From Aphanomyces cochlioides (Eukaryota; Oomycota; Saprolegniomycetes; Saprolegniales; Verrucalvaceae), in NCBI GenBank assembly GCA_019828595.1, contig JAHQRK010000004.1, positions 248,001 through 312,000 on the forward strand: a DNA stretch of 64,000 nucleotides, read 5' to 3'. Below, piece after piece: positions 45,055 through 56,776 of this stretch (position 1 is the stretch's first letter; each line of letters opens with the position of its first letter). A program made the position numbers and the translations under genes. The notes under the pieces are model-generated. The model had not been told where the DNA came from, searched no databases, and was given only the letters and a program-made list of their open reading frames with translations.

Positions 45055-46215
45055 TCAAATATATACTTATGCAATTTTTCGATTCAATTTCCCATAAAGT
45101 CGTGTCAGTGATATTTGACAACACGACCTTGGGCGCAGTTGCTTGACTTGATGACGAGCATTGGTCGTCTGAAAGTGTTGCAAGGAGGCGACGACAGAGC
45201 ATTCATCAGGTCTCCGCTGATTGTGAGAAAATAGAGCAATGACGAGACAACGAAATGAAACAAAAGTGTAAAACTTGGACACGAGAAGTTGGGAGCGTCA
45301 ACTCGACGTGGATATCATGAAGAATTCATTTTGAATAGCTTGCTTGATCGTGTTGCACCTAGCATTGTGATGCAGACATCAGTTGGGAAGTGCGTTGACG
45401 ATCGACAAGACTCGTAACGTCGGTCAACTGTAGTTGGACTGGCATCTTGCATTCAATCGAATAGCATTCGAACAGATTTCACCACAACTTGGAGAAGGAT
45501 CAACGTCAATGCGTCAAGGTATTTGTCTTCGCTCGTTTGAACACTAGGTATACGCTGTGTGAATGTAGTCTTTGAGTGGCATCGTACTCAGCTCTTTGGA
45601 ATTATATACCAAAGGAGATAACCTCGCTTTGGACGAGAAGCATTGAAGATCTACGACACGAGTATTTCAAACGTCATATCAAACTGCGTCTTGCCTCCTT
45701 GGCCTAGAATCCGCAGTCAGTCTCGACGTTCTTTCGTCTTATTGTCTTGATTGACATAGCAACCCACGTGTGTGTTAACCAACCCGCTGAAAAAATACGC
45801 CATGTTGGTATCTGTCTTGGTGCACGCAACGCATTTCGGGGGTGAATTTTAGTTGACCAACTCGTGAAGGATGTGGAGGTGCAGCGATGATTCGGACGAT
45901 TGGAATGGGGCTTTCCTTCTTAACTTGATGAGCACGTGGCAATTGTCGACATTCTTTTTGAAAACGCAGCCATTCCTAGTGGATTTCTTTCGTCTCGTTT
46001 ATACCGACATGAGACTTTTGCAGTTTGTGGGTTTTGTTAAGCGGGAGCTTGCGATAGACGACAGGAACGAGTCCACTCTGTGAAACATGTTGGGCTGGAT
46101 GCCGAACCAGGTTTTCAAAGGGAGCAAAAACGAGCCGAGAGTTGGATGCGTTCCATCTCGTGAGAAATTCAAGCTCCTGTCAACTTGATTCTCCATTCCT
46201 AAATTCCACCCGACG
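45055..46215. other. Intergenic interval
   Basis: About 1.16 kb between the retrotransposon's target duplication and the deacetylase start. Only short frames are present (for example 45871-46083 plus), none with recognisable similarity or splice-consistent extension. It presumably includes the deacetylase promoter. Confidence 0.5.
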
Positions 46216-47362
46216 ATGCAAATCGCTCTTGTTGTCGGAACGCTCGCGGGGTTGGCCACCGTTGGCCAGAGTCAAGCTGCCGTCTGGGCTCAATGTGGTT
46301 GCATCGGCTATTCGGGCCCGACGACGTGCGCTGCTTGAAGTACTTGCGTCCAGTATTCGCCCTACTACTCTCAGTGCACTCCATCAGCGAGCGCTCCATC
46401 GACAAGTCCATCGGCTCGCCCATCAAGCAGTCCTTCAACCAATGCCCCCTCGAGTCCCCCAAGTGTCCCTTTAACAAGCCCATCGACGGCTAAGCCCACG
46501 ACCGCCCCCTCGACTTCTTCGCCTCCAGCAACGACTTCTCCATCGTCTGATGGCCCGCCACCGATTACCAACAACGGTGTGTCTTCGTACAACTCGTGCG
46601 GCAAGCGCAAGTGGATTGCCTTGACGTTTGACGACTGGTGGCCATCGCCAGCGATTGAAGACATCTTGGCGGATATGAAGGCCAACAACAAGAAGGCGTC
46701 TTTCTTCTTGGCCCCTGGCATGAGCTCCCCCGACCCAAACATTTGCACCAAGCTCAAGAACGTCCTTGCTGCTGGCCACTCGATCAATTCCCGTACGTTT
46801 TTCTTGCTAGCTGCTTGGATTCATGGTTGTTCTCTTGGTAGATTCGTACACGCATCCACATTTCCCCCAAATCACGGCTGCGCAACGCGCGACCGAGTTG
46901 AAACAAACGGAAGATGTCGTGTACAACCAATGCGGTCTTCCTGCTGGCACGATGAAGCAATTCCGTCCTCCTTACGGCGAATTGAACAAAGCGATTGCGT
47001 TGGAAGTCAACAAGGCTGGCTACACTGTCATCTCGCACGCTTAGAAGCCTTGAAATCTTTTCTGACCGCTCTGTAGATGGACGTATGACCCATTGGACTG
47101 GGATACATCAAGCAACAAGCTCTCGACTGTGTGGCCAAAGTCATTGCAGCTCTTCAACCAACTCCCTGCTGGTAGTTCAGCGGTCATTCTTCACCACACT
47201 TGGGCCTACACGTCGTCTGGTACCAAGGGCATCATTGCCAACTACAAGAACTACTTCGCTCCTTTGGGCTATGAGTTCGTCACGGTGAACGAATGCTTTG
47301 ATGCCTGCCGCGCTGATGGAAACTGCAAATTGTCTGTCTCAAGCAGCCCTAACATCATATAA
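46216..47362 (+). pseudogene. Secreted CBM1 polysaccharide (chitin) deacetylase with in-frame stop
   Basis: Three exons (46216-46792, 46842-47034, 47077-47362) encode a signal peptide, a CBM1 module, a Ser/Thr/Pro linker and a NodB-type carbohydrate esterase family 4 domain. Motifs present are TFDDWW (metal-binding Asp pair), HSYTHPH (metal-binding His, rebuilt across intron 1), RPPYGE, PLDWDTSS and VILHHTW. This family removes N-acetyl groups from chitin or related polymers outside the cell. Codon 41, inside CBM1, is TGA (46336-46338) where the fold expects a small residue. One CBM1 Gly is Cys (CGCIGYSG). The second intron has a GC rather than GT donor. Everything downstream is in good order, so recent decay, a base error or readthrough are all possible. 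Confidence 0.75.
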
Positions 47363-48074
47363 CTTGAATACATGTACATCTTGTGTAACCTCATTGTCAA
47401 GCTGGCTATTGATTTGTGCTGTTGCAACACAGGACCAGAGGTAATCCAGCGGGGGACAAGGGGGAAGAGGTTGTCTTGGCAGCTGGCATTTGTCGAGGAC
47501 TTCGACTTGTTGGGGAGCTCATGGGGACGGTGAGCGAAAGAAAGATGAAAGGAATGTAGGGGCAAGGATTGAAGCTTATTAAGTCGATCGGGTAAGATAG
47601 TCAATGTAATGGAAGCCTACGCATGTTGTAAGGTGTGTTGGAAAGTTTTAGCGACTGCTCTGCACAATGGATTTGTATGGCAATATCGGTTGTAGTGATG
47701 CTTCCAGGTATTATTTCCTTCCTCCAATTTGTGCGCTTTATGAATCCCAGTCAAGGAGCCAACACGGGAGGCTGCTCGTATGAGCTCCATCTTCGTAATT
47801 CTACCTCCTCGAAAGTTGGCGACGAACTTCTCCAAACTCGTTTGACAACACGTCGACCGTCTAAAACTACAAACGTGTCATGCATTTTCACAATAAAAGA
47901 GAGGGAAGGCAATCGTTGCAAGACAATGCCAGTGTCGGCAACGGTATAGAAACTATTAATAGAGATCACACTTCAGTGAATGCTGCCACTGGCACAAAAT
48001 CTTGGTAATCCCTTTCAACTCGAGCGATTGTTCTCGTTGACAGCATGATCAGACAAACAAAATGTAAAAAGTCT
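47363..48074. other. Intergenic interval
   Basis: Seven hundred bases between the deacetylase and the tRNA gene. Short frames occur on both strands (for example 47617-47835 minus), with no recognised product and no repeat. Confidence 0.5.
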
Positions 48075-48145
48075 GCGCCGTCGGGGAATTGAACCCCGAC
48101 CTTCTCCTTGGAAGGGAGAAATCCTAACCATTAGACTAACGGCGC
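48075..48145 (-). tRNA. tRNA-Gly (UCC)
   Basis: The 71-nt minus-strand sequence folds as a full cloverleaf. The acceptor stem is GCGCCGT with ACGGCGC, and the anticodon stem TCTCC/GGAGA encloses CTTCCAA, giving anticodon UCC. The T arm is CGGGG-TTCAATT-CCCCG. There is no intron, and CCA is not encoded. The plus-strand sequence after its 3' end is not an obvious T-run. Confidence 0.93.
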
Positions 48146-48619
48146 CTCCTGATACTAGAATAAGAATTTTATATTATAATACACTAAAATACTATTATTT
48201 TTAATACCCACGAACTGTGGGCGACTTTTCAGCCTTTGGTTGCTTAACATTAGAATTAATCATCCTAAAGCACGAGCTTCCAAGTCATCTCTCTCTTGTA
48301 TCGTTGATGGGAATGAGCTTGTATACACACCACAATTGGCGATTTATGTGGTGATATGAGAGTATATATTCTTTCACAAATAGCGATTAATAGTTTGCTT
48401 TTTGTTAAAGCATTATTCGAACTTGAGGTTTGTATTGAAATATTATATATTTTACTCAATGAAATATATTTATTATTGATTAAATTGTTTTGATTGGATG
48501 TTAGAACTGGTTATCAAAAGACGGTCATTTTTTAGACGCTTTTTGTGATTATTGGAGTGCATTTGATGTTTGTATAGAGCGCATCGTATCAAACAGGAAA
48601 CCCTGTCCAGAACCATTCA
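48146..48619. promoter_or_regulatory. AT-rich 5' flank of the mS34 gene and tRNA
   Basis: An AT-rich divergent spacer between the tRNA gene and the next start codon. It presumably contains the promoter of 48620-49006. No distinct elements are recognised. Confidence 0.35.
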
Positions 48620-49006
48620 ATGACGACGTCTGCTACGACTGCCGCCGTGAAGCGCAACCTCTTCCAAACGATCTGCGGAAAGCGCAACTTTGGCGTCGGC
48701 CAGAAAGTCACGCGCGCCATTTGGGATCGATTTGAGGTACGAGTTCTCGCTCTTCTTTGGTTGCGGATTGTGAGTTTGCCTTGGGCTAGACTGCCGCGGA
48801 AAACCCTGGCCCATCGTTCATTGAAATCACACGCGTGGTGCCATCGCCCGACTTGAAGCACGGCAAAGCGTACGGCGTTAAGACGTTCCGTGGCGTCTCG
48901 GAAGGGTATGCAATGTTCTGCCATGGATGGACGTCTGTTTGTTGTCTGTAGAAAAGAACGACGCGTGGATGGCCCACTCAAGAAAGACTGGCGCATCGTT
49001 GCGTAA
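48620..49006 (+). CDS. Mitochondrial small-subunit ribosomal protein mS34
   Basis: Three exons (48620-48736, 48790-48905, 48952-49006) encode 95 residues. The block GVGQKVTRAIWDR followed by ITRVVPSPDLKHGKAYGVKTF and a C-terminus ending KKDWRIVA matches the family pattern of mS34 (VGRLVTR, ITRVRPD, HGKAWGI, DWRLV), a component of the mitochondrial ribosomal small subunit. It is shorter than the animal protein, lacking its longer N-terminus. The start is the first ATG of the frame. The call is by remembered family pattern without alignment. Confidence 0.6.
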
Positions 49007-49679
49007 ACACACCCTTGTTTAATCTAGCTGCTTGATCTCTCCATCATGTCTCTTCTTGGCGCTTTGTGGATGGATGTACGCGTGCAGTGTACATGGTGCT
49101 ATCTTTGACCTCGTTTTTCTTTCAAACAGCCCATTTCCAGCTCGTAGTTTCAAGCTACATCCAACCTGACTGACCAATTACACTACATCTGCAGGCTTCT
49201 ATTGCTTCGACACTTGAATCTCTTTCTGTACCTCCACGCTAGTCCATGTCGGCTTGGTGCTTTCGATGCCATTGCATTTTCCACTAGATCATCCGGATAA
49301 ACCTTGTGGCTACATTTAGTGACATATTGAATTTACTGACACTTGCTCGGTCAATATTGCATTTGTTGGTCGCTTCATAAAAAGGCCATAAGAGGAATCC
49401 TACCATTCTTTCAAGCTTACTAAAGCCTTGACAACTGGTTTGAAGTGTATCAATGTGTATCACACCGACTTCCCCGCAGATGCTGCTATCCATGACGCAG
49501 GAGAGACTTTATAGTCAATACCTGGCTTTAAGAGAAATGTCATTAATAAATTGAAAATTATACTTGATTTTTGTATGAAAAGTTTAGATTATGTCACTAT
49601 TTAGGAGAATATTAACTGTAAAGTCAGGTATTTATTTATTGGCAATATTTTGAAATGATAAGAGTTTTCCATTTTAGCA
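49007..49679. other. Intergenic interval
   Basis: This is the 3' flank of the mS34 gene and the 5' flank of MED10. It becomes AT-rich from about 49510. No gene is supported. Confidence 0.5.
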
Positions 49680-50620
49680 ATGTCCAATAGCCCAAGTTCG
49701 CCAGGATCGATCGGTTCGTCAGCGGGAAGCGCATATTTGAGACCTCTGGCATAGGAAATACGTCGGCAGATGCGTCTTCGTCGTCAATGAGCGTGCCTCT
49801 TCCATCTCCGTCAATGGAATCGGCGGTAATTCGCCTCTCTGGATCAAAAGGACCCACTCGAGATTTGTTGTAGGGACCAGGATCTATGGTTCTCTCGCCA
49901 TATCAAGGAACACAAGGCTATACGTCGGCCACGCCGGCATTTACACCACTCGCAAGTCCATTGATGCACCCATCGCCTGGACCTTCGCAGCTGTACGGAA
50001 CTAGCAGCGGTAAACCTTGCGTTCGGCTTGCAGGATCCAGTATCGAGCGTCCTTGTAGGGTCTACAAGCAACGCCAAACAAACAAGCGCGGAGGACGAAT
50101 TGAGCGTCAAGCTGAGCTCGATAATGAAAGCTCTAGATACATGTGTCCACGTCGTACGGCTTGAAACCGTAGCTACACGCTAATTCCTCTACTAGGTCCG
50201 TCATTTCAACGGCGATCAACAAGTACACATGCAGAAAGGTACGCTCGAAACCTCCAACGTATTCACGTAATGATCATCGTAGCGGTGCATGCATACGTTC
50301 AACGCCTTGCTGAATTAAATCTCTACTTGCAACATTTACCCATCGATCACGTACGTCCTTTTGTCTGGTACGATTCGGGAGACAACGTCGTGGATCTAGC
50401 GTATTCCGCGTGGTTTACTCACATTTTTGGACCAACTTCCGATGGAGAATCCTGAGAAATGGACGTATGCGCAGCTCCAGCAATGTGCTGACGAAGCGGC
50501 TAAACTCGGTGGCAAACTTGAGGTGCGTTCTCTCTGGTTTATGACGGCGTTGAGTGTGTCATGTAGGCTTTAGAGATGCTCGGCCATGAACTACGTCTTG
50601 GCCTTGGCTTGCTCGATTGA
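49680..50620 (+). CDS. MED10: Mediator complex subunit 10 (MED10/NUT2)
   Basis: Eight exons read through with GT-AG introns at 49714-49754, 49826-49873, 50010-50058, 50154-50195, 50239-50282, 50351-50399 and 50523-50566, giving 207 residues. The first 95 or so are Ser/Pro-rich (MSNSPSSPGSIG and LSPYQGTQGY segments) and probably disordered. The C-terminal half is helical, with LAELNLYLQHLPIDHRIPRG, then FLDQLPMENPEKWTYAQL and a final KLEALEMLGHEL helix. This matches the MED10 plan of a helical N-part, an ...P..vl.fiD..NP..yt block and a closing helix. MED10 sits in the Mediator middle module and links activators to RNA polymerase II in the nucleus. The Ser/Pro extension is longer than in animal MED10. 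Confidence 0.72.
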
Positions 50621-50969
50621 TCTTCCCTGTATAACACGATTGTCACGTGATGGAGATGGTTGGGATTCTACGTCTTTGGAGCTATTGCCACTAGCAAGCC
50701 ACACAGCTCGCCAAGCACATAGCTAGCCTTCTCTCTTCGTCTTCATTCGGCCTAGCAGCGCTAGAACGCTTTTCGCCCCGAGTCATGGCATAAATCTTCA
50801 TTATAGCCACCTGGAAGGCTTGTCTTCCATCTTAAATAGGGTCTATCGCAGAAAAATGACGAGAGAGTCATCACTAGCTACAAGGCAGAGTGCAGTGCGA
50901 GGAGCTTGACGACGACGAGTACTGCAGAGTATTTAACCAAGTCTATTAAAATCCCTATGAGAAAGTAGT
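50621..50969. other. Convergent 3' spacer
   Basis: Spacer between the MED10 stop and the stop of the minus-strand mannosyltransferase. No gene or clear structure is seen. Confidence 0.5.
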
Positions 50970-53161
50970 CTATTGCGGCGCGTCTGTCGCGGTCGTCTTG
51001 GGCGGATCCGTCTCGGGCTCCATCAAGAATGCTTCGTGCGCATACTTTAAAATCGATTCTTCCATCGTCGCGCCGAATGGAAACTCCGAAAGTGGCGTCA
51101 AGTTAAACAGCTCCTCGTACGCCGTGTCGCGCCCAAAGCAACGTTTGAAAGTTGGAAAGACTTCGCCGCCATTTGCACCACGAACGTCATAGTCATCATC
51201 GACTTGGGATTTTTTATATTGCTGGACGTGATCCCCTACGAAAGAGAGTTCTCCATGAGTCCGGTCCCGTGCCGGAGATCAAAGACATACAAATCTTGGG
51301 AGCATCGGCGCGGCCGGTCAATTTGTACGTATTGCGATGGAAAAAGACAATGCGACCAGCAGGATCATGCTGCACCATCGTATGGCCACAGAAAAGATTG
51401 TATCTACAGCAGGCATGAGCTTGCCTTGGAGATAAAACGACAATCTTACGTGATGTGCTTGACGCCGGCACTGCCCGGAGGTTTCTGAATCATGTGAAAA
51501 GGCGTTTGAGACTTCATCCAAGCGAAACGAAAGAGGTCCTTGTCACCCCACGCCATGTCGAGCGATTCAATCAAACGAGGATGATGAAAGCTGTAAAACA
51601 TGAGCGCTCGCAGGGCATCTTGAGATTTCTACACGAAAGGAACGATTAGCTTCTCGATTCTACAAAGAGGAAGAACAAAACGAGAGAGCACAAGGCGAAT
51701 TGATGCAAAAGCTGGAGAATAAACCAAGACGTAACGCATTTGGGAATCTCCAGCGGTGTTTGCACATGACCAGCCTGGAATACACTTGGCACTGCCATCC
51801 ACATCAAATTTAAGCAGACTCGATAAAGAAGCTCGAATAATCCATGACAATATGCGACAGAGAGCTAGAAATGCAGGCGTTTCGAGGGAGAACATGCAAA
51901 TCAATGCCAGGACGAGAAAGCACATCGAGGAATTCAAAGAATGCAAGACGTACCGATTTATCGACGAGGACTTGGCCCGATTCTTGCTCCATCATGTCGA
52001 CAAATGGGACGCCGAGCATGTCCCAGAGGACGCTCTCATTGTGAATGTTGAAAATGGTCTTTTTCATACGCCAAAAGTCTGGCCAAAACATCGCGCCGAC
52101 TTCGGTGAACTCTGGGATACGAAATAAATAAGTAGGATCGACCGTGACAAAGTTATCGCAGTCCAAGAGGAGCACTTGCGTGAAAGCACTGGTGAAAACG
52201 CGTCATTTGACCATCTCAGCATCAAAGTACCTATGGTAAAGCGCGTATGGCTTGACATAAAAGTGAACGGCATCGCGCTGCAGGATTTCGCGGGCAAATA
52301 TGTCTTCCTATGATGCAAATTGCGTTGGAATCGGCCTGGAACCAAGAAAGTTGCTTTACCTGGCGCAATAACGACGCCATAATTGGTGATGAAATATCCA
52401 TTTCGTCTTGGCGATACCATAATTCAATGGGAAGACGACATCCAGTGTCTCGGAGCTAGATAATGACCCACAGATTGATGAAAACGGCAAGATTCCTTAC
52501 CCGTTTGACAGCCGCATAGACACTCTTCATTACTTTGGGGTACACAGCCATAATGACACCTCGCGTGAGATCGACTGATTTCTGAGCATCTGAGATTGGT
52601 GGACTTCGCTGACGGACTTGATATTTCAACGGTAGAGTAGCATACTCCATGAAATCCCTACAAGTTGTCGTTCAATGTCGATTTCTCACTCGTTCTTGCG
52701 GCTTACCCTGTCTGATTGCACGCAAATTGCGATCCAGCTTTCATACCGATACAGTGGCTCACAAATGAGCGTACGATCGTACCGGTGGGGATATGTCTGG
52801 ATTCACAAAAGCCAGAATTGCCTGCCGTGATAATTGCATCGCATGGTTTGTCTTGATTTGGCTCTCGCGGGCCGTTTGGATCGCATTCTCCTGTCTGACG
52901 CCATCCTAAGCACTCGAAATCGTCTTTGGTGGCGTTTTTCCGCCACGATGGTAGTTCGACGGCGCTAAATTGATTGTTTGGTTGACGCATCGTCGCCGAC
53001 AGCTCTGTCCGAAAGATTGGATAAAGGTATTTGTCGGCGGATTCGCGCAGATTCTTGGAGGTTGACGAAGAGCCCGTGAACGTAAAGACTAGTGCCGTCC
53101 AGCAGCATAAGCTTACAACGACTGCGAGGAAGAACGGGATCTTGAGATGGCGCAACTTCAT
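50970..53161 (-). CDS. Golgi alpha-mannosyltransferase, GT71 (MNN1-like)
   Basis: This multi-exon gene encodes a type II Golgi membrane protein. The start at 53161 (MKLRHLKIPFFLAVVV) gives an N-terminal anchor, and an upstream in-frame ATG at 53248 is possible. The luminal domain contains CRLPIELWYRQDEM (about 52445-52405), then the DxD-type site LLLDCDNFVTVDPTYLF (about 52175-52125), GAMFWPDFW, the segment PFVDMMEQESGQVLVD, GDKDLFRFAWM, and HDPAGRIVFFHRN near the C-terminus. It ends at TAG 50970. These blocks fit the mannosyltransferase putative (MNN1/GT71) family, which adds alpha-linked mannose from GDP-mannose to glycans. Short introns separate the blocks. I did not resolve every junction between 51620 and 51830, so a lesion there is not excluded. 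Confidence 0.75.
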
Positions 53162-54547
53162 GGCTGTTGTACCGACCGACCGTACCGAGGGGATATAACG
53201 CAAGCAGATGTTAACAATACGTGACCTCTGTCGATAGATGGAGGGCAACGATTATTAACAATTGACGACTAATTGCAAGTGATATCTATACTTGCTATTT
53301 GTATACCTTGTTCAAACAGGGCCGATAATGCCGCTTTGTCTGGCCATTTTGACAGAATGAAGGTAATATTAAGTGATGGTCACTTTTTGTTAACAATGAC
53401 GGCAACGATTAGACGAGGCTAACATTTGACGACATCTTGGATTTTGTATTTACGACTGTGAAAGGCCGAGCTCACTTTTTAAAAAGCGCGCCAAAAAACC
53501 TTACTAGAAGGGACAGCCGACAACCGATGGACGTAGCATTGCTGGAAGGACGTGAAATGGAACGAATTGGAGCTTTTTCAAAATGAATTTGGGCATGAAA
53601 GAGGGCTTCTTTGAAGGGCATGAGGATGACAACGTTTGACAATCTCCGAGGAAGTCAAAGAATTGGTTAAGACCCCATCGACTGAGCTTTCCCTGAGGGG
53701 ATGGCACGTACAACGCGTCCAAAATGTGGCGTTTTTGATTATCAATCTACGGCTAGACGCCTCGCTTCTGCCAAGTGGGAAGTCAAGTTTTGAATCTGCG
53801 GTGAGCTCTCGTTGACATTACACGAGCATTCTTTGTTCAATAATGGGCAGAGTAGGATCATGAACAATACGAAGGTCGAATACCTGGCCTGTTTGTTATA
53901 TCTCTCGAGAAGCGAAGTGTTCGTTGTTTGCCTCGACTTGCACTTTCAAGAAACACTTTGGTTGCCAGGCTGTCGTGCATTGAAGATGGCATAAATTCTC
54001 AACGACTTTTGAGACTCATTGTGCGGAGCCTTTCTATTCCGATGAATCATGTGCACAGCTTCTCACAATCAAACCACAATGAAATGCCACGAACCCATTC
54101 TACATCCACTGCTGGTATGATACCATGCAGCCTCACACAGGAGTAGACAGCCTCGTTGATGTGATGAAAGTTGGCAGAGTGAATGAAGTGAGGACAAACG
54201 CTTACTACAAGGACTGTCATGCCCAGCTCATGTACTTTGAGGTGGAATCCGGAAAGAAATGTGCGAATTGAATGCCCTCCGATGAGTTCTCGCTGAAAGG
54301 AAAAGTTCCTGTCGTTTCGCAATATGCAACAAGACCTTGAGCAAGAGATCGCATCGGGAGTATCGAATTGAGTCAACCTAGATGGGAATGGCGTAGCATT
54401 TCAGTGTACACGCAGACCAATCTGTTGAGGAAAAAGCAGGCCTGACGAAGACAAGCGATCGACATCCATTTCATTATGCATGACTTGTCTGCCACGGCTT
54501 GACCCAGAGTGCTCTCTTCCCCGTCATCATCCTTGCCGTTTGTGTGT
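53162..54547. other. Intergenic interval
   Basis: About 1.4 kb. Minus-strand frames at 53504-53722 and 54047-54376 have plausible composition but no recognised similarity or clean exon structure. The left end presumably contains the mannosyltransferase promoter. Confidence 0.45.
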
Positions 54548-55000
54548 TTATTCGGCTTCTTCAGCACGGACACGAGCGTTGGGGTTGGTGATGCGAATGT
54601 TCAATTGTTCGGCACGGGTCAAGATTTCCTTGCGCTTGCGGCCAGACACGTTGTGTGCGACTTCAGCGCAGTACTTGCGGTTGTGCATCAACAACTAGAC
54701 ATTCGGTAAACATCCAACCTGACGATGGATCTCTCGTACCATGTCCAATTCAGCAACGTTGCGCACGGTGAACTTGTAGAAACCGTTGGGCAACAAGTGC
54801 TTGGTCTTGGTGTTGGAGCCGTAACCGACATTTGGCATGCGGATCGCACCCTTGAAGCGACGGCGGACGCGGCCATCAATACCCTTAGGCTTGCGCCACG
54901 ATTCCGACACACGCTTGAAGCGGTTGCTTTGATGACGCTTGAACTTGGTCACCTTCTTCTTGATGATAGGGCGGCGCACGACTGGAGTCACTTGAACCAT
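54548..55000 (-). CDS. RPL32: Large-subunit ribosomal protein eL32
   Basis: Two exons (55000-54740 and 54694-54548) flank a 45-bp intron, giving 135 residues. The match to eL32 is near full length: [61 protein letters not shown] joined to [17 protein letters not shown], and [13 protein letters not shown] at the end. It is a structural protein of the cytosolic 60S subunit. The intron donor is the GTACGAG directly after ELDM, which restores the family spacing. Length is normal for the family. Confidence 0.95.
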
Positions 55001-55695
55001 TTCGATCTACTTTACCACTGAATTGTCATATTGGATGGAGTCGCGGGAGTACCTTGAGTCGTGGGGAAGATGCAAAATAAACGGACTAGATGGCACCGAT
55101 ACAAAGCCGTACCAACCAGTGAATTTTCTTCCGCGAATCAAATCGCACATTGGCGACATTTCAGCCAATTAAAATATTTTTAATTTCGACTAATTAATCT
55201 TTATCCATGAATTCTTTATAGCCAATTAAATTGTAAATGTCAAGGTTAATCCATGAAGCAAGGGATGTTGCAACACCAAAAGAGATGGATCGAGATGGAA
55301 TGGATAGCGAGAGGTAGAATGAGTAAAAATGGGATATCGATGTGTTTCCTTCAATGCTGCGTCTATGAAGACTAAAGAAGACTTTTCCAGAGTTAGAAAG
55401 GCAACAAAAATGAAAAACATGTTGGATCTCAGTTCATGTCCAAAAAGAAACAAGCGATCCATGGAAATGATACATGCGAGTGAGCCAAAGATGGAGAAAC
55501 TATGAAGACAGGGGGTTGTCGAATTGAAAGGTGCCTAGCCAGACAAGCTTTATACCTCACTATGAGAAAGTGCTCAAATGAACTCGAAAATTAACTCGAG
55601 GGGCCAAGGTACATGGTTTGATTTGGAAGTAGGTCACGAGTATAAAACGGCATGAAACAAATGAAATCATGCATGGTAAGGCAAAGGTTGTACAA
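55001..55695. other. eL32 5' flank and intergenic spacer
   Basis: This holds the eL32 promoter region (an AT-rich patch at 55160-55240) and the 3' flank of the next minus-strand gene. Frames such as 55226-55462 minus are not supported by any similarity. Confidence 0.45.
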
Positions 55696-56244
55696 TTACT
55701 TTTTTCGAGACTTTCGACCCGTCGATTCGACCACAACCTTGGTTCGCTTGCGTTGTGGTGCAGAACGTCGTTCCCAAAAAGATTTGGCTTCGTCTGTCAA
55801 TTTTTCCTACAATCAAAGCAACGATGAGCCATTTCAAGACTATAATCACAGCTTACCTGTGGCGCTTCATCGAGCGTGGAGACAACTATAGTACCAAATT
55901 TTCTTGAATGGGTTGGGCGAACGCCAGCGTGCTTCGTCTTGGCTACAGGTTCTTGTTCTTCTAGTTGTTCTTCATTATCTTCTGTTGCCTTTTTCTCTTG
56001 AGCTTGATGAGCAGCCGCAACAGCTTCCAATATATCGCTGGGCAACTCTTCTGGCTTTGGAGGCTGCGGTTGACGTTTACGCTTCTGTGCCAATTTTGCA
56101 TGTTGGTGTGCTTGTTTCTCCGATTCACGCGAAGCCAGAGCCTAAAGTAAAATGATTCAAATCGTATATAGAACCATATCGTACCTTGGACTTAGCTACT
56201 GCCATGGGCACCGCTTCAGGAGCTTCATCATCGCTACTGCTCAT
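55696..56244 (-). CDS. UTP16/NOL7-like nucleolar protein
   Basis: Three exons (56244-56185, 56141-55857, 55806-55696) with 43- and 50-bp introns encode 151 residues. The N-terminus MSSSDDEAPEAVPMAVAKSK has the DDEAPE-V signature of the UTP16/Bud21 and NOL7 group, proteins linked to U3 snoRNA and small-subunit ribosome biogenesis. A highly charged, Gln/Glu-rich helical middle follows, then STLDEAPQ and a very basic C-terminus (RKSRKK) suited to nucleolar targeting. It has no Cys-rich or enzymatic motif. The name depends mainly on the short N-terminal signature. Confidence 0.45.
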
Positions 56245-56776
56245 GATGTTGACCTTTGATTTTTGGATGGTAGCGGCGTATACGGATATACATCCGGATA
56301 ATAATTATATACATATCATATATCTTCTAAAAGACAACAAATACCAAGATTTCACGATTTTCGAAATTACCGTAGTGTATTTCTGTAGTGTTCGGATGTC
56401 ATTTTATTTTTGCAATATCATTTCACACAAGATCGAATTTCATGAAATGAAGTTTTCACGAAAACCACTGGCACATGAACGCGCTCTAAAAACATCAAAT
56501 TTATACTCTTGATAGTTATATTTTGAGTCAATGGTGGCTCTTATTTCCAAGTAATTTACCCACTCGAATTGATAAAACTTTGGAGAATTTCCAGTTGTAG
56601 TTTATTTTCTTGATTGGATGAAAATTTTATTTTTAACCAATCAGAAAATTCTATCTTGTTGTCATTAGACTGCGCCGTAAGTTGGAGGCGGGTATGGCTG
56701 GGCGAGAAGAGGAATCGATCGCGCGGCAGCACGACTAGACCGAAGAATGAGATTGACAAGATATAAATAATAAAAC
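56245..56776. other. Intergenic spacer
   Basis: AT-rich spacer between the UTP16-like start and the stop of the next minus-strand gene. No gene is recognised. Confidence 0.5.

Noticed and set aside
49636..49857. Minus-strand frame of 73 codons with plausible composition
   Set aside because: It is opposite MED10 exons 1-2 and intron 2 and has no extension. The plus-strand MED10 model explains the region.
49870..50190. Fragment of an aldo/keto reductase (L-galactose dehydrogenase-like), suggested by a DPVSSVLVGSTSN reading
   Set aside because: That reading crosses MED10 intron 3. Once the introns are removed the region forms a consistent MED10 reading frame.
54695..54718. A 24-bp intron in the eL32 gene
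   Set aside because: A 45-bp intron starting at the upstream GTACGAG gives the normal family spacing (ELDM joined to LLMHNRKYC) and a normal intron length.
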